A DNA stretch of 64,000 nt from Nitrospira sp. BO4 (GTDB lineage: Bacteria; Nitrospirota; Nitrospiria; Nitrospirales; Nitrospiraceae). The stretch's first letter is position 1, and the number at the start of each line of letters is the position of its first letter. A program made the translations under genes and the position numbers. Where the stretch lies: assembly GCA_030144965.1 (NCBI GenBank), contig JAMPUU010000007.1:62001-126000 (forward strand), given 5' to 3'. The notes under the pieces are model-generated. The model ran no database searches, was not told the DNA's origin, and was given only the letters and a program-made list of their open reading frames with translations. This document shows, one piece after another, positions 1 to 7,806 of the stretch.

Positions 1-39
1 CTTTCGACCCCCGGCCATATGCTTTCCATCGCATCCTTT

Positions 40-57
40 GTCTACATCACAGTAGAC
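40..57 (-). other. small inverted repeat downstream of copB
   Basis: A perfect 6-bp stem (GTCTAC/GTAGAC) with a 6-base loop lies 10 bases past the copB stop codon. No T-run follows it on the minus strand, so it is at best a weak terminator or 3' mRNA stabiliser. Confidence 0.25.
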
Positions 58-67
58 TCAGCACAGG

Positions 68-1015
68 TCAAAACCACGCCCGCAGGCCCACGACGAAACG
101 AATCTGACTCGGGTTACCCCCGTCTAGGCGCACGAGGGTAGCAGTTTCGCCAAAGCTCCTGTCGAGGGAGACGCCGATATAGGGGGCCACCTCCCGTCGG
201 ATTTCATAGCGCAACCGAAACCCCAATTCGATATTGTTGAGACCCGAACCGGTCGTGAATTTCTCGACTCGTTGTACAGCGCCGTTGGTCTCGAAGCGGG
301 TCTGAAGAATCAGTCGCTCGGTGAATAACAGGTCTTTGGTCAATGAGAGGCGGCCGGACATCTTGCCGTTCTGATCGACGAACAACGCGGTCTCCACTTC
401 ATAGTTGTAGGGCACCAGCCCTTCGATCCCGATCACCGTCTGCCCGCGCGTCACGTTGGCTCCACGGAAGGACTGCGTTTCAACGCGGCCGCCTACTTGA
501 AAGTCATAATACTTCTGAATGAACCGTCCATAGAGCAACTGGAAATCTACATCGTAGTCCGCTTTGAAGGCGGTCCCACGCTGCCCTTCGCTTTTGAACC
601 AGACTCGATTGTAGTCCCCGCCGTACCAGCCTTCCATGTCCCATCGATAGTCACTGCTATTATTTTGTGTCCCCCCTGTGCTTGGGCGGTATTCGAGGAC
701 GTCGAAGAGAGTGAAGAGACGGTTCTCCTGGTCGTTGACGGGAGCAGGCCAGTCCTGTTGCGGCAATACATTCGGTCGCGTCCGATCCCGTCCGGTGGAA
801 GCGTTGCTGCTCAGCGATTCACTCGTAGCGGTGAAACGGCGAGGAGTCTTTGAAGAGGTGTTATCGGTCCCTTCTGACCACGTTACATGGGGGGAGGGGC
901 CGAAGGTCGATTGCGCCCCGACGCCTCTTGCGCCGATGCCTTGGCCCACTAAGCAGAGCAGAAACACGGCGAGGAAGCTCGCAGACAATCTGCCAGGAGG
1001 ACATGGTCCGGTCAC
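68..1015 (-). CDS. copB: CopB-like outer-membrane copper resistance protein
   Basis: About 315 residues. The PcoB/CopB family forms an outer-membrane beta-barrel that works with CopA in periplasmic copper resistance. A hydrophobic signal segment (about residues 8-34) ends near GVGAQS. A poorly conserved linker follows, then a domain rich in alternating aromatic and charged strands (for example DMEGWYGGDYNRVWFKSEGQ) that ends in RFVVGLRAWF, the typical terminal beta-strand with a C-terminal Phe. I chose the GTG at 1015 because it overlaps the copA stop as GTGA, which implies translational coupling; the frame stays open further upstream but that part is antisense-like to copA. The Met/His-rich N-terminal repeats seen in some CopB proteins are absent. 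Confidence 0.85.
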   Translation of the reverse strand: MTGPCPPGRLSASFLAVFLLCLVGQGIGARGVGAQSTFGPSPHVTWSEGTDNTSSKTPRRFTATSESLSSNASTGRDRTRPNVLPQQDWPAPVNDQENRLFTLFDVLEYRPSTGGTQNNSSDYRWDMEGWYGGDYNRVWFKSEGQRGTAFKADYDVDFQLLYGRFIQKYYDFQVGGRVETQSFRGANVTRGQTVIGIEGLVPYNYEVETALFVDQNGKMSGRLSLTKDLLFTERLILQTRFETNGAVQRVEKFTTGSGLNNIELGFRLRYEIRREVAPYIGVSLDRSFGETATLVRLDGGNPSQIRFVVGLRAWF

Positions 1016-2913
1016 TCTGCCACCTCGACGACGCGGAACATCCCGGCCTCCATATGAAGCAGCAGATGACAATGAAACGCCCAGCGTCCCGATGCGTCCG
1101 CGCTGATGGCGACGGACAGCCGCTCGGCCGGCTTCACGATGACCGTATGTTTTCGCGGAAGATACGCTCCGGCGCCGTTTTCCAGGTGCATCCACATGCC
1201 ATGCAAATGGAGCGGATGCTCCATCATGGTATCGTTCACGAAGGTCAAGCGCACCCGCTCGCCGTAGCGAAAGCGAATCGGCTCTTTTGCGTCCGAATAC
1301 TTCTTGCCGTCGAAGGACCACATGTAGCGCGCCATGTGGCCCGTGAGGTGGAGCTCAATCTCGCGCTCCGGCTCCCGTTGGTCCGGATAGGGCGCAAGGC
1401 TTTTCAAATCGGTGTAAAGCAGCACCCGCCGCGCACTGTCTTCCAGTCCTCTTCCGGGTTCATTCATACGGTTCTGCGAATATTCGGCCACGGTTTGATT
1501 GCCGGTACCGTGATCGTCGGGGCCATGTTTGACCGGCTCAACGCCGGGAATTTTCGAGCGGTGCTGATCGCTCGCGCCCAGGTCCTCCATGCCCGGCATG
1601 TTCTTCATTCCAGGACCGTGCTGACTATGCTCTATGTTCTGCTGCCTCTTCTGATCACCGTCGGAGTGCTTCATGCTCGGCATGTCGCCAGCCGTAGCCA
1701 GGCCAGGCATCGTCATGCCATTGCCATTCGGGTTCTTCTTCATGCCTGGCATGTCCATGCCCTCCATCTCCATACCTGCCATGTTCATGCCCATGTCCGT
1801 CATCGTGCGGAGCGGTCTGGGCCGGCGTGCAGGGATCTCCCCACTCATGCCCGCGCTTGTCGCGAGGGTGCCGCGCGCGTAGCCGCTGCGGTCCATCGTC
1901 TCCGCAAAGATGGTGTAGGCGCGATCCTCGACGGGTTCGACGATCACATCGTAGGTTTCCGCCGGGCCCATGCGAATCTCATCCACCACGACGGGTTGCA
2001 CGTTCTGCCCATCCGCCTGGACGACCGTCATCTTGAGACCCGGGATGCGCACGTCTAAAAAGCTCATGGCAGCCGCGACGATGAAGCGCAGCCGCACCCG
2101 ATCGCCTGGACGAAACAACCCCGTCCAGTTGCCGGTGGGCGACAAGCCGTTCATCAGATAGGTGTACGTGTAGCCAGTGACATCCGCAAAGTCCGTCGGG
2201 TCCATCCGCATCTGGTCCCACATCAAGTAGTTCTGTATCGCCGGCCAGAAGCCCATGCGTCCCACGTCGGCCAAGAACTCACCCACCGCGCGCTTCTGGA
2301 AGTTATAGTAGCCCCCTTGTTTCTTGAGATTGGAAAGCAGCGCTTCGGGTGATTCGAAGCTCCAATCCGAGAGCATCACCACATAATCGCGCTCGTAACC
2401 AAACGGCTCCGGTTCGATGGGATCAATGATCATCGGCGCGTACATCCCCAAGAGCTCTTGGCCGCCCGAATGGCTATGAAACCAATAGGTACCGCTCTGC
2501 TTGACCGGAAAGCGATAGGTAAAGGTGGTGCCCGGCTCGATGCCAGCGAAGCTCACGCCCGGCACGCCGTCCATGGCGGGCGGCAGGAGCAACCCGTGCC
2601 AGTGAATCGAGGTACTTTCTTCTAGGCGGTTCGTGACGCGCAACGTCGCCTGTTGACCTTCTTTCAGGCGAATCACGGGACCCGGTATCGTCCCATTGAT
2701 CGTCATGGCCCTCCCAGTTCGGCCGTCAAGGCGGAACAACTGCTCGCTGATGGTCAGATCGATAACGTCTCCGCACAACGGCGTCTGTGCACCGGGATTG
2801 ACGATGGTGTTCGCCACAGCGTAGGCGGGCATGAGTCGTTCCACCGCTGCCAGCAGCCCCAGCGCCGTTGCACGCTTCAACAAAAGACGTCTAGAAATCA
2901 GGTCTGAATTCAT
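1012..2913 (-). CDS. copA: CopA-type multicopper oxidase, periplasmic
   Basis: 633 residues, normal for PcoA/CopA. These enzymes oxidise Cu(I) to Cu(II) in the periplasm and bind extra copper. A twin-arginine signal (SRRLLLKRA, residues 7-15) points to Tat export. Three cupredoxin domains are suggested by the copper motifs HWHG (104-107), HSHSG (146-150), HPLHLHG (566-572) and HCHLLLHMEAGM (614-625). Between the second and third domains lies a Met/His-rich stretch with repeated MPGM and MxM motifs, likely low-affinity copper sites. copB follows with a GTGA overlap. No strong ribosome site is visible before the ATG; the 338-base leader upstream probably holds the promoter. Confidence 0.95.
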   Translation of the reverse strand: MNSDLISRRLLLKRATALGLLAAVERLMPAYAVANTIVNPGAQTPLCGDVIDLTISEQLFRLDGRTGRAMTINGTIPGPVIRLKEGQQATLRVTNRLEESTSIHWHGLLLPPAMDGVPGVSFAGIEPGTTFTYRFPVKQSGTYWFHSHSGGQELLGMYAPMIIDPIEPEPFGYERDYVVMLSDWSFESPEALLSNLKKQGGYYNFQKRAVGEFLADVGRMGFWPAIQNYLMWDQMRMDPTDFADVTGYTYTYLMNGLSPTGNWTGLFRPGDRVRLRFIVAAAMSFLDVRIPGLKMTVVQADGQNVQPVVVDEIRMGPAETYDVIVEPVEDRAYTIFAETMDRSGYARGTLATSAGMSGEIPARRPRPLRTMTDMGMNMAGMEMEGMDMPGMKKNPNGNGMTMPGLATAGDMPSMKHSDGDQKRQQNIEHSQHGPGMKNMPGMEDLGASDQHRSKIPGVEPVKHGPDDHGTGNQTVAEYSQNRMNEPGRGLEDSARRVLLYTDLKSLAPYPDQREPEREIELHLTGHMARYMWSFDGKKYSDAKEPIRFRYGERVRLTFVNDTMMEHPLHLHGMWMHLENGAGAYLPRKHTVIVKPAERLSVAISADASGRWAFHCHLLLHMEAGMFRVVEVAE

Positions 2914-3251
2914 GGTGTATGACTTTCGTTTACGGCCTCACTGATAAAGACCTCTTTTTTTTGAAACGCTACACGACTCACTGTCGGTCAATGATGCACG
3001 CAGAAGCGGCTTCACCTGATCCACTGGTCATCGAAATCATTGCAACGCGCCTAAGTAGTGGCTCGGTGGCACTGCGCGCAATCAATCAATTGCGAGGTCA
3101 TGGGCGTCGATATCCGTCAACGGTAATCCCCGGGTCATTTGGCACTCGCGGCAATCTTGGGCGAACAGCCGAAGTGTCGGTCCTGCATGGCGTGGGAGAT
3201 GGCGCATTCAGCGTCGTCTCCAGACGCTTCAATGATCCGCTCTGAGATCGC
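2914..3251. other. intergenic leader of copA, no convincing gene
   Basis: About 340 bases between copA and the nuclease-like gene. The open frames on the plus strand lack protein-like composition and ribosome sites. On the minus strand the frame of the upstream gene continues for about 37 codons past its TGA, but this is probably chance. The region most likely carries the copA promoter and the 3' end of the upstream transcript. Confidence 0.5.
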
Positions 3252-4568
3252 TCATACAAGCCTTCTCGCGAGCGCCTCGATGGGCTTCATCCCCTGCCCG
3301 AACCGTGCGATCGCTTCTCGGTGCCGTTCCAGTTCGGAATAGGGCAGATAGCGAACCTGGAGATCGCTCACCCGGCTGAACGCTGGGCGCCGCAATTGGG
3401 CTCTGACATCTTCCTCGCGCTCGTCCGGTGCGACGAGGAAGAGGCCATGCGCCGCCCCTGCGGCGCTGCCCAATGCCAGATCCAATAGCCGGACCACACC
3501 AGAATAGATGGACGTCGTATGCTCCACCTCGAAGGCCCCGGCGACCTGTCCACTGGCGGAATCCAGCCACAGGACATCGATTAAGCGCACGGCTTCAGCG
3601 CCCGGTCCTTCGCCTAACACGGACGGTAACGCCTCAAGACAGCCATCTCCGAGGCGGCCGGTGCCGAGGGACCGACCGCGGTCGTTGGCCGCAACCCACA
3701 CCGCGAAGCCCAGCGCGTGTCCGAGATCACGCAACCACCCCTGAATTTCCGTGTGCGTGCGGTCTCCTTTTTCTGCAGTCGCCCTCGACTTCTCGAATTT
3801 CTTCGCTGTCGTTCGGACCTCCGCAAGATCTCTCTCCCAGGTAGCCCGCGCTTGAGGGTCGTCCTCCTGTGGAGGCGCCGGATACCGCTCGATACCGAGA
3901 TCGAAGAGCAGCCCGGCAAGCGCTCCGAGGTCATTCGACAACATATCTCGGTATTGCTCATTCAGTCGGAGCATCCCGCTGCGCATGGCGAGGTACTCAT
4001 CCCACTTGCCAAGTTTCACACGAGCCCCAGTCAGGCGATTGTATCCCTTGACAATGGCGGTGTTGAACGGCGGTGCGAGGGTGGGGTGCAGAAAGTAGAG
4101 AAGATTGCCCACCGCCGGGCCAAGGCCTTTGATGCGTTGCTGGTCCAACGCCTGAATTGACTCGAGAATCGTGTCCTCATCGGTACAACAGACACATCTG
4201 TCGAGGAATCGTGCGAAGGCAAGTTGATTGGCTCGATTTTCGTAGATATCAGGGATGCGCAGCTTGGGCTTCCACAGGAATGCATGATCGGCTCCCTTGA
4301 AGATCTGGCGCTGCTCAGCGATGGACCCGACTACCGTTTCTAGAGAAGAGCCCTTGTACACGTTCCCGAAAGTGCCCTGTTCGATTTCTCTGACCACCTC
4401 GCCAATGCCTCGCCGTATGGATCGGAAGTTCTTCAGGCGTTCTTCCCATAAAAACCACGTTTGGTACGTCCCGCCGGAGTCCTCGCGCCACCTCAAAAGG
4501 AGGTCACGAAGAGGTCCAGCCGTCCCTGTATCAGAAGTACTCGGCCTGGCACATTCGCTCTTTTTCAT
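3252..4568 (-). CDS. hypothetical protein with PD-(D/E)XK-like C-terminal domain
   Basis: 438 residues, not recognised as a named family. The N-terminal half contains a helix-hairpin-helix-like segment (IKGLGPAVGNLLYFLHPTLA, about 148-167) followed by a helical region, reminiscent of DNA-binding folds. The middle (about 240-275) is charged and coiled-coil-like. The C-terminal part has IDVLWLD followed by GAFEVEHTTSIYSGVVRL, an Asp then Glu-x-Glu pattern typical of restriction-endonuclease-like (PD-(D/E)XK) folds. Nuclease activity is an inference from this pattern; the usual Lys is not obvious. There is a ribosome-site-like AAAGGTG upstream of the ATG. It starts 10 bases after a small membrane-protein gene and could share its transcript. 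Confidence 0.7.
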   Translation of the reverse strand: MKKSECARPSTSDTGTAGPLRDLLLRWREDSGGTYQTWFLWEERLKNFRSIRRGIGEVVREIEQGTFGNVYKGSSLETVVGSIAEQRQIFKGADHAFLWKPKLRIPDIYENRANQLAFARFLDRCVCCTDEDTILESIQALDQQRIKGLGPAVGNLLYFLHPTLAPPFNTAIVKGYNRLTGARVKLGKWDEYLAMRSGMLRLNEQYRDMLSNDLGALAGLLFDLGIERYPAPPQEDDPQARATWERDLAEVRTTAKKFEKSRATAEKGDRTHTEIQGWLRDLGHALGFAVWVAANDRGRSLGTGRLGDGCLEALPSVLGEGPGAEAVRLIDVLWLDSASGQVAGAFEVEHTTSIYSGVVRLLDLALGSAAGAAHGLFLVAPDEREEDVRAQLRRPAFSRVSDLQVRYLPYSELERHREAIARFGQGMKPIEALARRLV

Positions 4569-4578
4569 CCGTGCACCT

Positions 4579-4785
4579 TTACCGCTCAGATGACCGTATT
4601 CGAACTGTTCCGACGAGGATCAGCAGGATGCCAGCCAGTGGCAAGCCGTGGGCCCATGGCGCATGGCGAAACTCAGACATGACAAACTCAAGACCGTGCT
4701 GGGCCACGTCAATAATCATCCCAAACGTAAAGAGCACGAGTCCACTGACCAGCATGAGGTAGGCCGGCTGAGCAGGCTTGTACAT
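4579..4785 (-). CDS. small two-helix membrane protein
   Basis: 68 residues, with two hydrophobic segments (about 9-27 and 47-61) separated by a loop holding His residues (AQHGLEF, FRHAPWAHG). A very strong ribosome site (TAAGGAGGTG) sits just before the ATG. It lies between a His-tailed TPR lipoprotein and the nuclease-like gene, all on the minus strand with short gaps. I do not recognise the family; a role near metal stress is only suggested by the neighbours. Confidence 0.75.
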   Translation of the reverse strand: MYKPAQPAYLMLVSGLVLFTFGMIIDVAQHGLEFVMSEFRHAPWAHGLPLAGILLILVGTVRIRSSER

Positions 4786-4846
4786 GGTCGCACCTCCTTA
4801 ACTTCGCCTGTGAGGCTCGTGCAGCGAGCCTCCGGCATGCCATACG

Positions 4847-5263
4847 TTAGTGACTATGCCCATGGCCGTCGGACATGCCCGAGGGTCCACTGGGCCTGGA
4901 TGGCGCCTCCACTTTAGTGAACGGAGGTGCGTCCTGGATTACGTCGTTCTCAGGCGCCAAAGCCGCCGCTTTCAGGAAGTGCGGCGTTGCCTCGGCATCT
5001 TTCCCTTGCCTGTATAACACCATTCCCAGGTTGTATTGCGCTTCCGCGAGCGACGGCGCAATCTTGACTGCTGTCTCGAAATGCTCTTTGGCACGATCCC
5101 ACTGCTCCTGTTTGTACGCTTGAATCCCCGCAACATTGTGACGCGCGGCGAGGGCATCCGCACCGGACGGCGCAGACAATAGTGGGCCTTGCCAGAAGAG
5201 GCACCCGCTGATTGTGGCGGCGGTGATGAACAGGGTGATCATCTTGCAAGCTCGGATCCTCAT
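4847..5263 (-). CDS. TPR lipoprotein with His-rich C-terminal tail (copy 1)
   Basis: 138 residues. A lipobox (TISGC, Cys at about 20) marks a lipoprotein. The body has two TPR-like helix pairs (GIQAYKQEQWDRAKEHFETA and EAQYNLGMVLYRQGKDAEAT). It ends with a Pro/Ser linker and the tail SDGHGHSH, a likely metal ligand. I chose the ATG at 5263 because GGAG sits 7 bases upstream. Two paralogues occur in this window (13,458-13,886 and 32,510-32,920) with the same architecture and similar tails. No function is established; a periplasmic scaffold or metal-buffering role is inference. Confidence 0.8.
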   Translation of the reverse strand: MRIRACKMITLFITAATISGCLFWQGPLLSAPSGADALAARHNVAGIQAYKQEQWDRAKEHFETAVKIAPSLAEAQYNLGMVLYRQGKDAEATPHFLKAAALAPENDVIQDAPPFTKVEAPSRPSGPSGMSDGHGHSH

Positions 5264-5343
5264 CGCTGTACTCCTTTCATCAGGGGTAAAGATTGCGCGG
5301 CCTGGCAATCTGTCATGTCTATCCAATCGCCCATTCTCACTGA

Positions 5344-5412
5344 CTAGACTCCAACTGATAGTCCAATGGTGCTGAAGAAAATGAAGCCCATAAAGTTATG
5401 CATCCCGCCCAT
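5344..5412 (-). CDS. possible 22-residue hydrophobic peptide
   Basis: MGGMHNFMGFIFFSTIGLSV followed by GV and a stop. A strong ribosome site (AAAAGGAG) stands 8 bases before the ATG, inside the 3' end of the RRM gene, which the peptide frame overlaps by 17 bases. The peptide would be a single Met/Phe-rich membrane helix. Evidence is limited to the ribosome site and composition. Confidence 0.4.
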   Translation of the reverse strand: MGGMHNFMGFIFFSTIGLSVGV

Positions 5413-5689
5413 CGCTGTCACTCCTTTTGGGTTGGCTACTTGATGACGGTTTCTCTTGCAAGGTGACTATGAGAGTTTGCCCTTCTAGCCATGTTCTGTG
5501 CAGTGCCTGTTGGGCTCGGACTGCTTCTCCCTCCGAGCCCATTTCCACAAAGCCGAACCGCAGGGATTCCCCTGTATGCCTTCTGACAACTCTGGCGGCT
5601 ACCACCTGCCCAAACGGAGCGAAGAACTCGCCAAGCTGTTGATCCATACAGGACTCTGGAAAATCCTCAACGAGCAGCATCTTTCCCAT
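5396..5689 (-). CDS. RRM-type RNA-binding protein
   Basis: 97 residues forming one RNA-recognition motif. RNP2 is MLLVEDFP (about 4-11) and RNP1 is LRFGFVEM (about 43-50). Single-RRM proteins of this type occur in cyanobacteria and other bacteria and bind single-stranded RNA. A short Ser/Lys/Asp-rich tail follows the domain. The ribosome site GGGAG precedes the ATG. It lies immediately downstream of a decayed flippase-like gene and overlaps a possible micro-peptide at its 3' end. Confidence 0.85.
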   Translation of the reverse strand: MGKMLLVEDFPESCMDQQLGEFFAPFGQVVAARVVRRHTGESLRFGFVEMGSEGEAVRAQQALHRTWLEGQTLIVTLQEKPSSSSQPKRSDSDGRDA

Positions 5690-5755
5690 GTCAGCTCCCT
5701 AATTTTTGAATCTCATGAAGATGGCCACATTCGTTTTCGCTCATGCCGGGCATAA

Positions 5756-6167
5756 TTAGACGATCTGACCGATCGTCATGGCGGTCTTTGCGACGATGAC
5801 GGAAGCTAAACCATCGACCATGGGGATCGCGGATTGTTTCAGCAAGTGGGCTTTCAGGGGGCTCTCCTTCGACATAGGCCGTCGGTGTGGTTGCGTTCAC
5901 GAGCTCACCTGCCGTCCGGATCACGAAGAGCCGTGAGAATGGCACAGCGGCGCTGTGCTGTCCTAAGGTGAATCGCCAGCCGAGGCAATCAAGGAGATAC
6001 ATGAGAGTGGACGGCACGAGCATAACGGCCACGCCGACAGCACCGAGGCTTGCCCCGGCTCTGTCAATCCTTTCCGGACCGATATGGACCACGAAACCAA
6101 TCAAGGCCATCAAGCCTAAAAGAAGCAAGCTGACCTTAACGGTACGTGACGAGAGAACTGGTGACAT
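5756..6167 (-). pseudogene. frameshifted and truncated flippase-like (LPG synthase TM region) gene
   Basis: The first about 100 codons encode membrane helices and the signature LDCLGWRFTLGQH...RTAGELVNATTPTAYVEGEP of the lysylphosphatidylglycerol synthase TM-region/UPF0104 family. After a run of five C (5857-5861) the good frame is lost. Removing one C restores LKAHLLKQSAIPMVDGLASV and IVAKTAMTIGQIV, then a TAA. Even when corrected, the protein stops after about 137 residues, less than half the family length, so the gene is truncated as well as frameshifted. The uncorrected frame reads into nonsense and ends at 5691. Confidence 0.75.
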
Positions 6168-6322
6168 GAGAGCACCGTTTCAAAGGTGACGACGTCACCT
6201 AACCAGCCTGGGTAGGCCATCGGTTACGAGGTCCGGACGCGTCACGGTACTAATGCACCGTGAAACGGCAGAGGCTCCTTTTCACTGAAGGCAGCCGCCG
6301 CTAACAATGTTTTAGAGAAGGA

Positions 6323-6628
6323 TTAAAAGTGGAAGCGCGGAGGGTGAAACGGTGAGCAGAGAGCTAACAGTTTTGGGAGTACAGGGACAACCGATATCGC
6401 AAAACCCACAAGGCTCAACAGCAAGAGGATCAAAGACAAGTCAACTGAGGCCATGCACGTGGCACAGGAGGCAGAGGCGTCGTGGTGGAGGTGACCAGAA
6501 TGGTGCTGGGTGCTTCCCATAATTGGGATCATACATAACAGCACCAGGGAGAGGAATCCTATCAGGAACACCTTGAGCATGGGCTGCATGATCATCTTAT
6601 GACCAGAGAAAGTCAATCTCAAATTCAT
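6323..6628 (-). CDS. small membrane protein with His cluster and CxxC
   Basis: 101 residues with two hydrophobic segments (about 17-37 and 63-85) flanking a putative periplasmic loop with STQHHSGHLHHDASASCATC. The His cluster and CxxC could bind metal. GAGG lies 7 bases before the ATG. It resembles in style, not clearly in sequence, the small secreted proteins that precede the three RND efflux operons in this window, but here no tolC-like gene follows. The family is not recognised. Confidence 0.65.
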   Translation of the reverse strand: MNLRLTFSGHKMIMQPMLKVFLIGFLSLVLLCMIPIMGSTQHHSGHLHHDASASCATCMASVDLSLILLLLSLVGFAISVVPVLPKLLALCSPFHPPRFHF

Positions 6629-6957
6629 TCGCAGCCCTCAGGATTGAAACACAACAGAACACGCGCCCCCATTCTTTCTTCCCTCACACGATTCCTTGGC
6701 CCAATGCCTCCCAGAATGGATAATACCCATCGAATATCCGCTGTCCTCTGAAGACGAAGAACGGAGGCATTCCACCATATGTCACACCAAGCCCCCTAAT
6801 CCCCTTCCCCTCCCCGCTGTGACAACATATTTGTCCTTCATTACATTACTGTCGTCCTTCCACTGCCATGCGCACCTCCGGTCCTGTAGGGCCTTTGGAT
6901 CAGAAGAGCGTTCCGTGAATCAGGTCCGCCACGCTGTGATGTCACGTACCATGGAAG
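6629..6957. other. intergenic region without a supported gene
   Basis: About 330 bases. A minus-strand frame ending at 6684 looks faintly protein-like (GGMPPFFVFRG) but has no usable ATG and is closed upstream, so it is not called. No RNA gene is evident. Confidence 0.4.
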
Positions 6958-7128
6958 TCATCTCTTGTCAGTATAGCGCCGCGGATTCTGTTCGAAGAGC
7001 TGCTTACACGCCGGGGTGCAAAAGTAATAGGTACAGCCTTCGTGCTCGCTCTTGCCGGCGCTTTGAAATGGGATGACCTCCATCCCGCACACTGAATCAA
7101 TCGTCTTGGCTGATGCCTCAAGGTTCAT
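6958..7128 (-). CDS. YHS-domain protein, small
   Basis: 56 residues. The sequence DSVCGMEV ... GCTYYFCTPACKQLFEQNP fits the YHS domain, a short metal-linked module often fused to or encoded near heavy-metal ATPases. Three Cys (about 14, 37, 41) and a Met form the usual pattern. The ATG overlaps the stop of the response-regulator gene (ATGA), and GGGAAGAGG lies upstream, so the two are probably translated together. The P2-type ATPase lies three genes upstream on the same strand. Confidence 0.8.
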   Translation of the reverse strand: MNLEASAKTIDSVCGMEVIPFQSAGKSEHEGCTYYFCTPACKQLFEQNPRRYTDKR

Positions 7129-7787
7129 GGTGGCCTCTTCCCTAACGGGGTCCGGCCCAGGCCCGCCCAGGAGCCTCCAGGTCTCCTGATCGCCTCTGAC
7201 ACGGCAGATATCAGTGCATGTCCACTGTACGGTTTGGTGAAAAAGGCCCTCGCGCCATACTGGAGCGCCGCTGCTTTATCGGCATCGTTAGACGTTGCAG
7301 TCAACATAATAATTGGCAATGTCGGATCTCCCTCCTTGAGTCGTCGGAGCACCTCCAATCCGTTCACATCTGGCAACTCCAAGTCGAGGATAACGACCCC
7401 AAATCGTTGATCCCGTACCTGCTCAAGAGCCTGAACGCCTGTCCCGACGCTTTTGATCATGTAGTGTTGCGACTCCAGCAAATCGTGCAAGGCTCTACGG
7501 ATATCCTGATTGTCATCTACAATCAACACTCGCCGTGCACCAGAATTCATTTGATCATCGACCTTTCTCCCTTCCAGTCGGCGCGGCGGTTCGGCTCTGT
7601 GCGAGTGGGCGCCGTAGAGTTGCAGACTGAAGCCGATCTGCAACGGCCGGTCGTCCTTGACCGGGAACACCTCAGGCAAGACCTCCCAGCAGATTCGATG
7701 CTCCCTGACGAAACTTGTAAGACGTTCGAGTTTATCAGAGTCCCATGACCCCGACGTCCCATCTTCTGTAGGTTCATCCTTCTGCAT
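7125..7787 (-). CDS. single-domain response regulator with unusual N-terminal extension
   Basis: 220 residues from the ATG at 7787. The C-terminal 141 residues are a receiver domain: acidic pair in LIVDDNQD, phospho-acceptor Asp in VVILDLELPD, Thr in MLTATS and Lys in FFTKP. No DNA-binding output domain follows. The N-terminal 79 residues (ERLTSFVREHRICWEVLPEV, FPVKDDRPLQIGFSLQLYGA) look like real protein but unlike a receiver, possibly the front of a separate gene now fused in frame. An internal ATG at 7550, with GGAGAAAGG upstream, would give a receiver-only protein. The gene follows GH57 by 19 bases and overlaps the YHS gene. Confidence 0.75.
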   Translation of the reverse strand: MQKDEPTEDGTSGSWDSDKLERLTSFVREHRICWEVLPEVFPVKDDRPLQIGFSLQLYGAHSHRAEPPRRLEGRKVDDQMNSGARRVLIVDDNQDIRRALHDLLESQHYMIKSVGTGVQALEQVRDQRFGVVILDLELPDVNGLEVLRRLKEGDPTLPIIMLTATSNDADKAAALQYGARAFFTKPYSGHALISAVSEAIRRPGGSWAGLGRTPLGKRPP

Positions 7788-7806
7788 AGAACAATAAGCC
7801 CTTCGC

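Noticed and set aside
850-2058. Long plus-strand open frame opposite copA
   Set aside because: His/Arg-rich shadow of the Met/His-coding copA strand; no ribosome site or recognisable domain.
3100-3251. In-frame continuation past the nuclease-like gene stop
   Set aside because: About 37 codons are open after the TGA, but there is no sign of readthrough context or known domain; chance is enough.
6684-6841. Protein-like minus-strand peptide GGMPPFFVFRG...
   Set aside because: On careful reading the ATG frame stops after 18 codons, and the peptide frame has no start or ribosome site.
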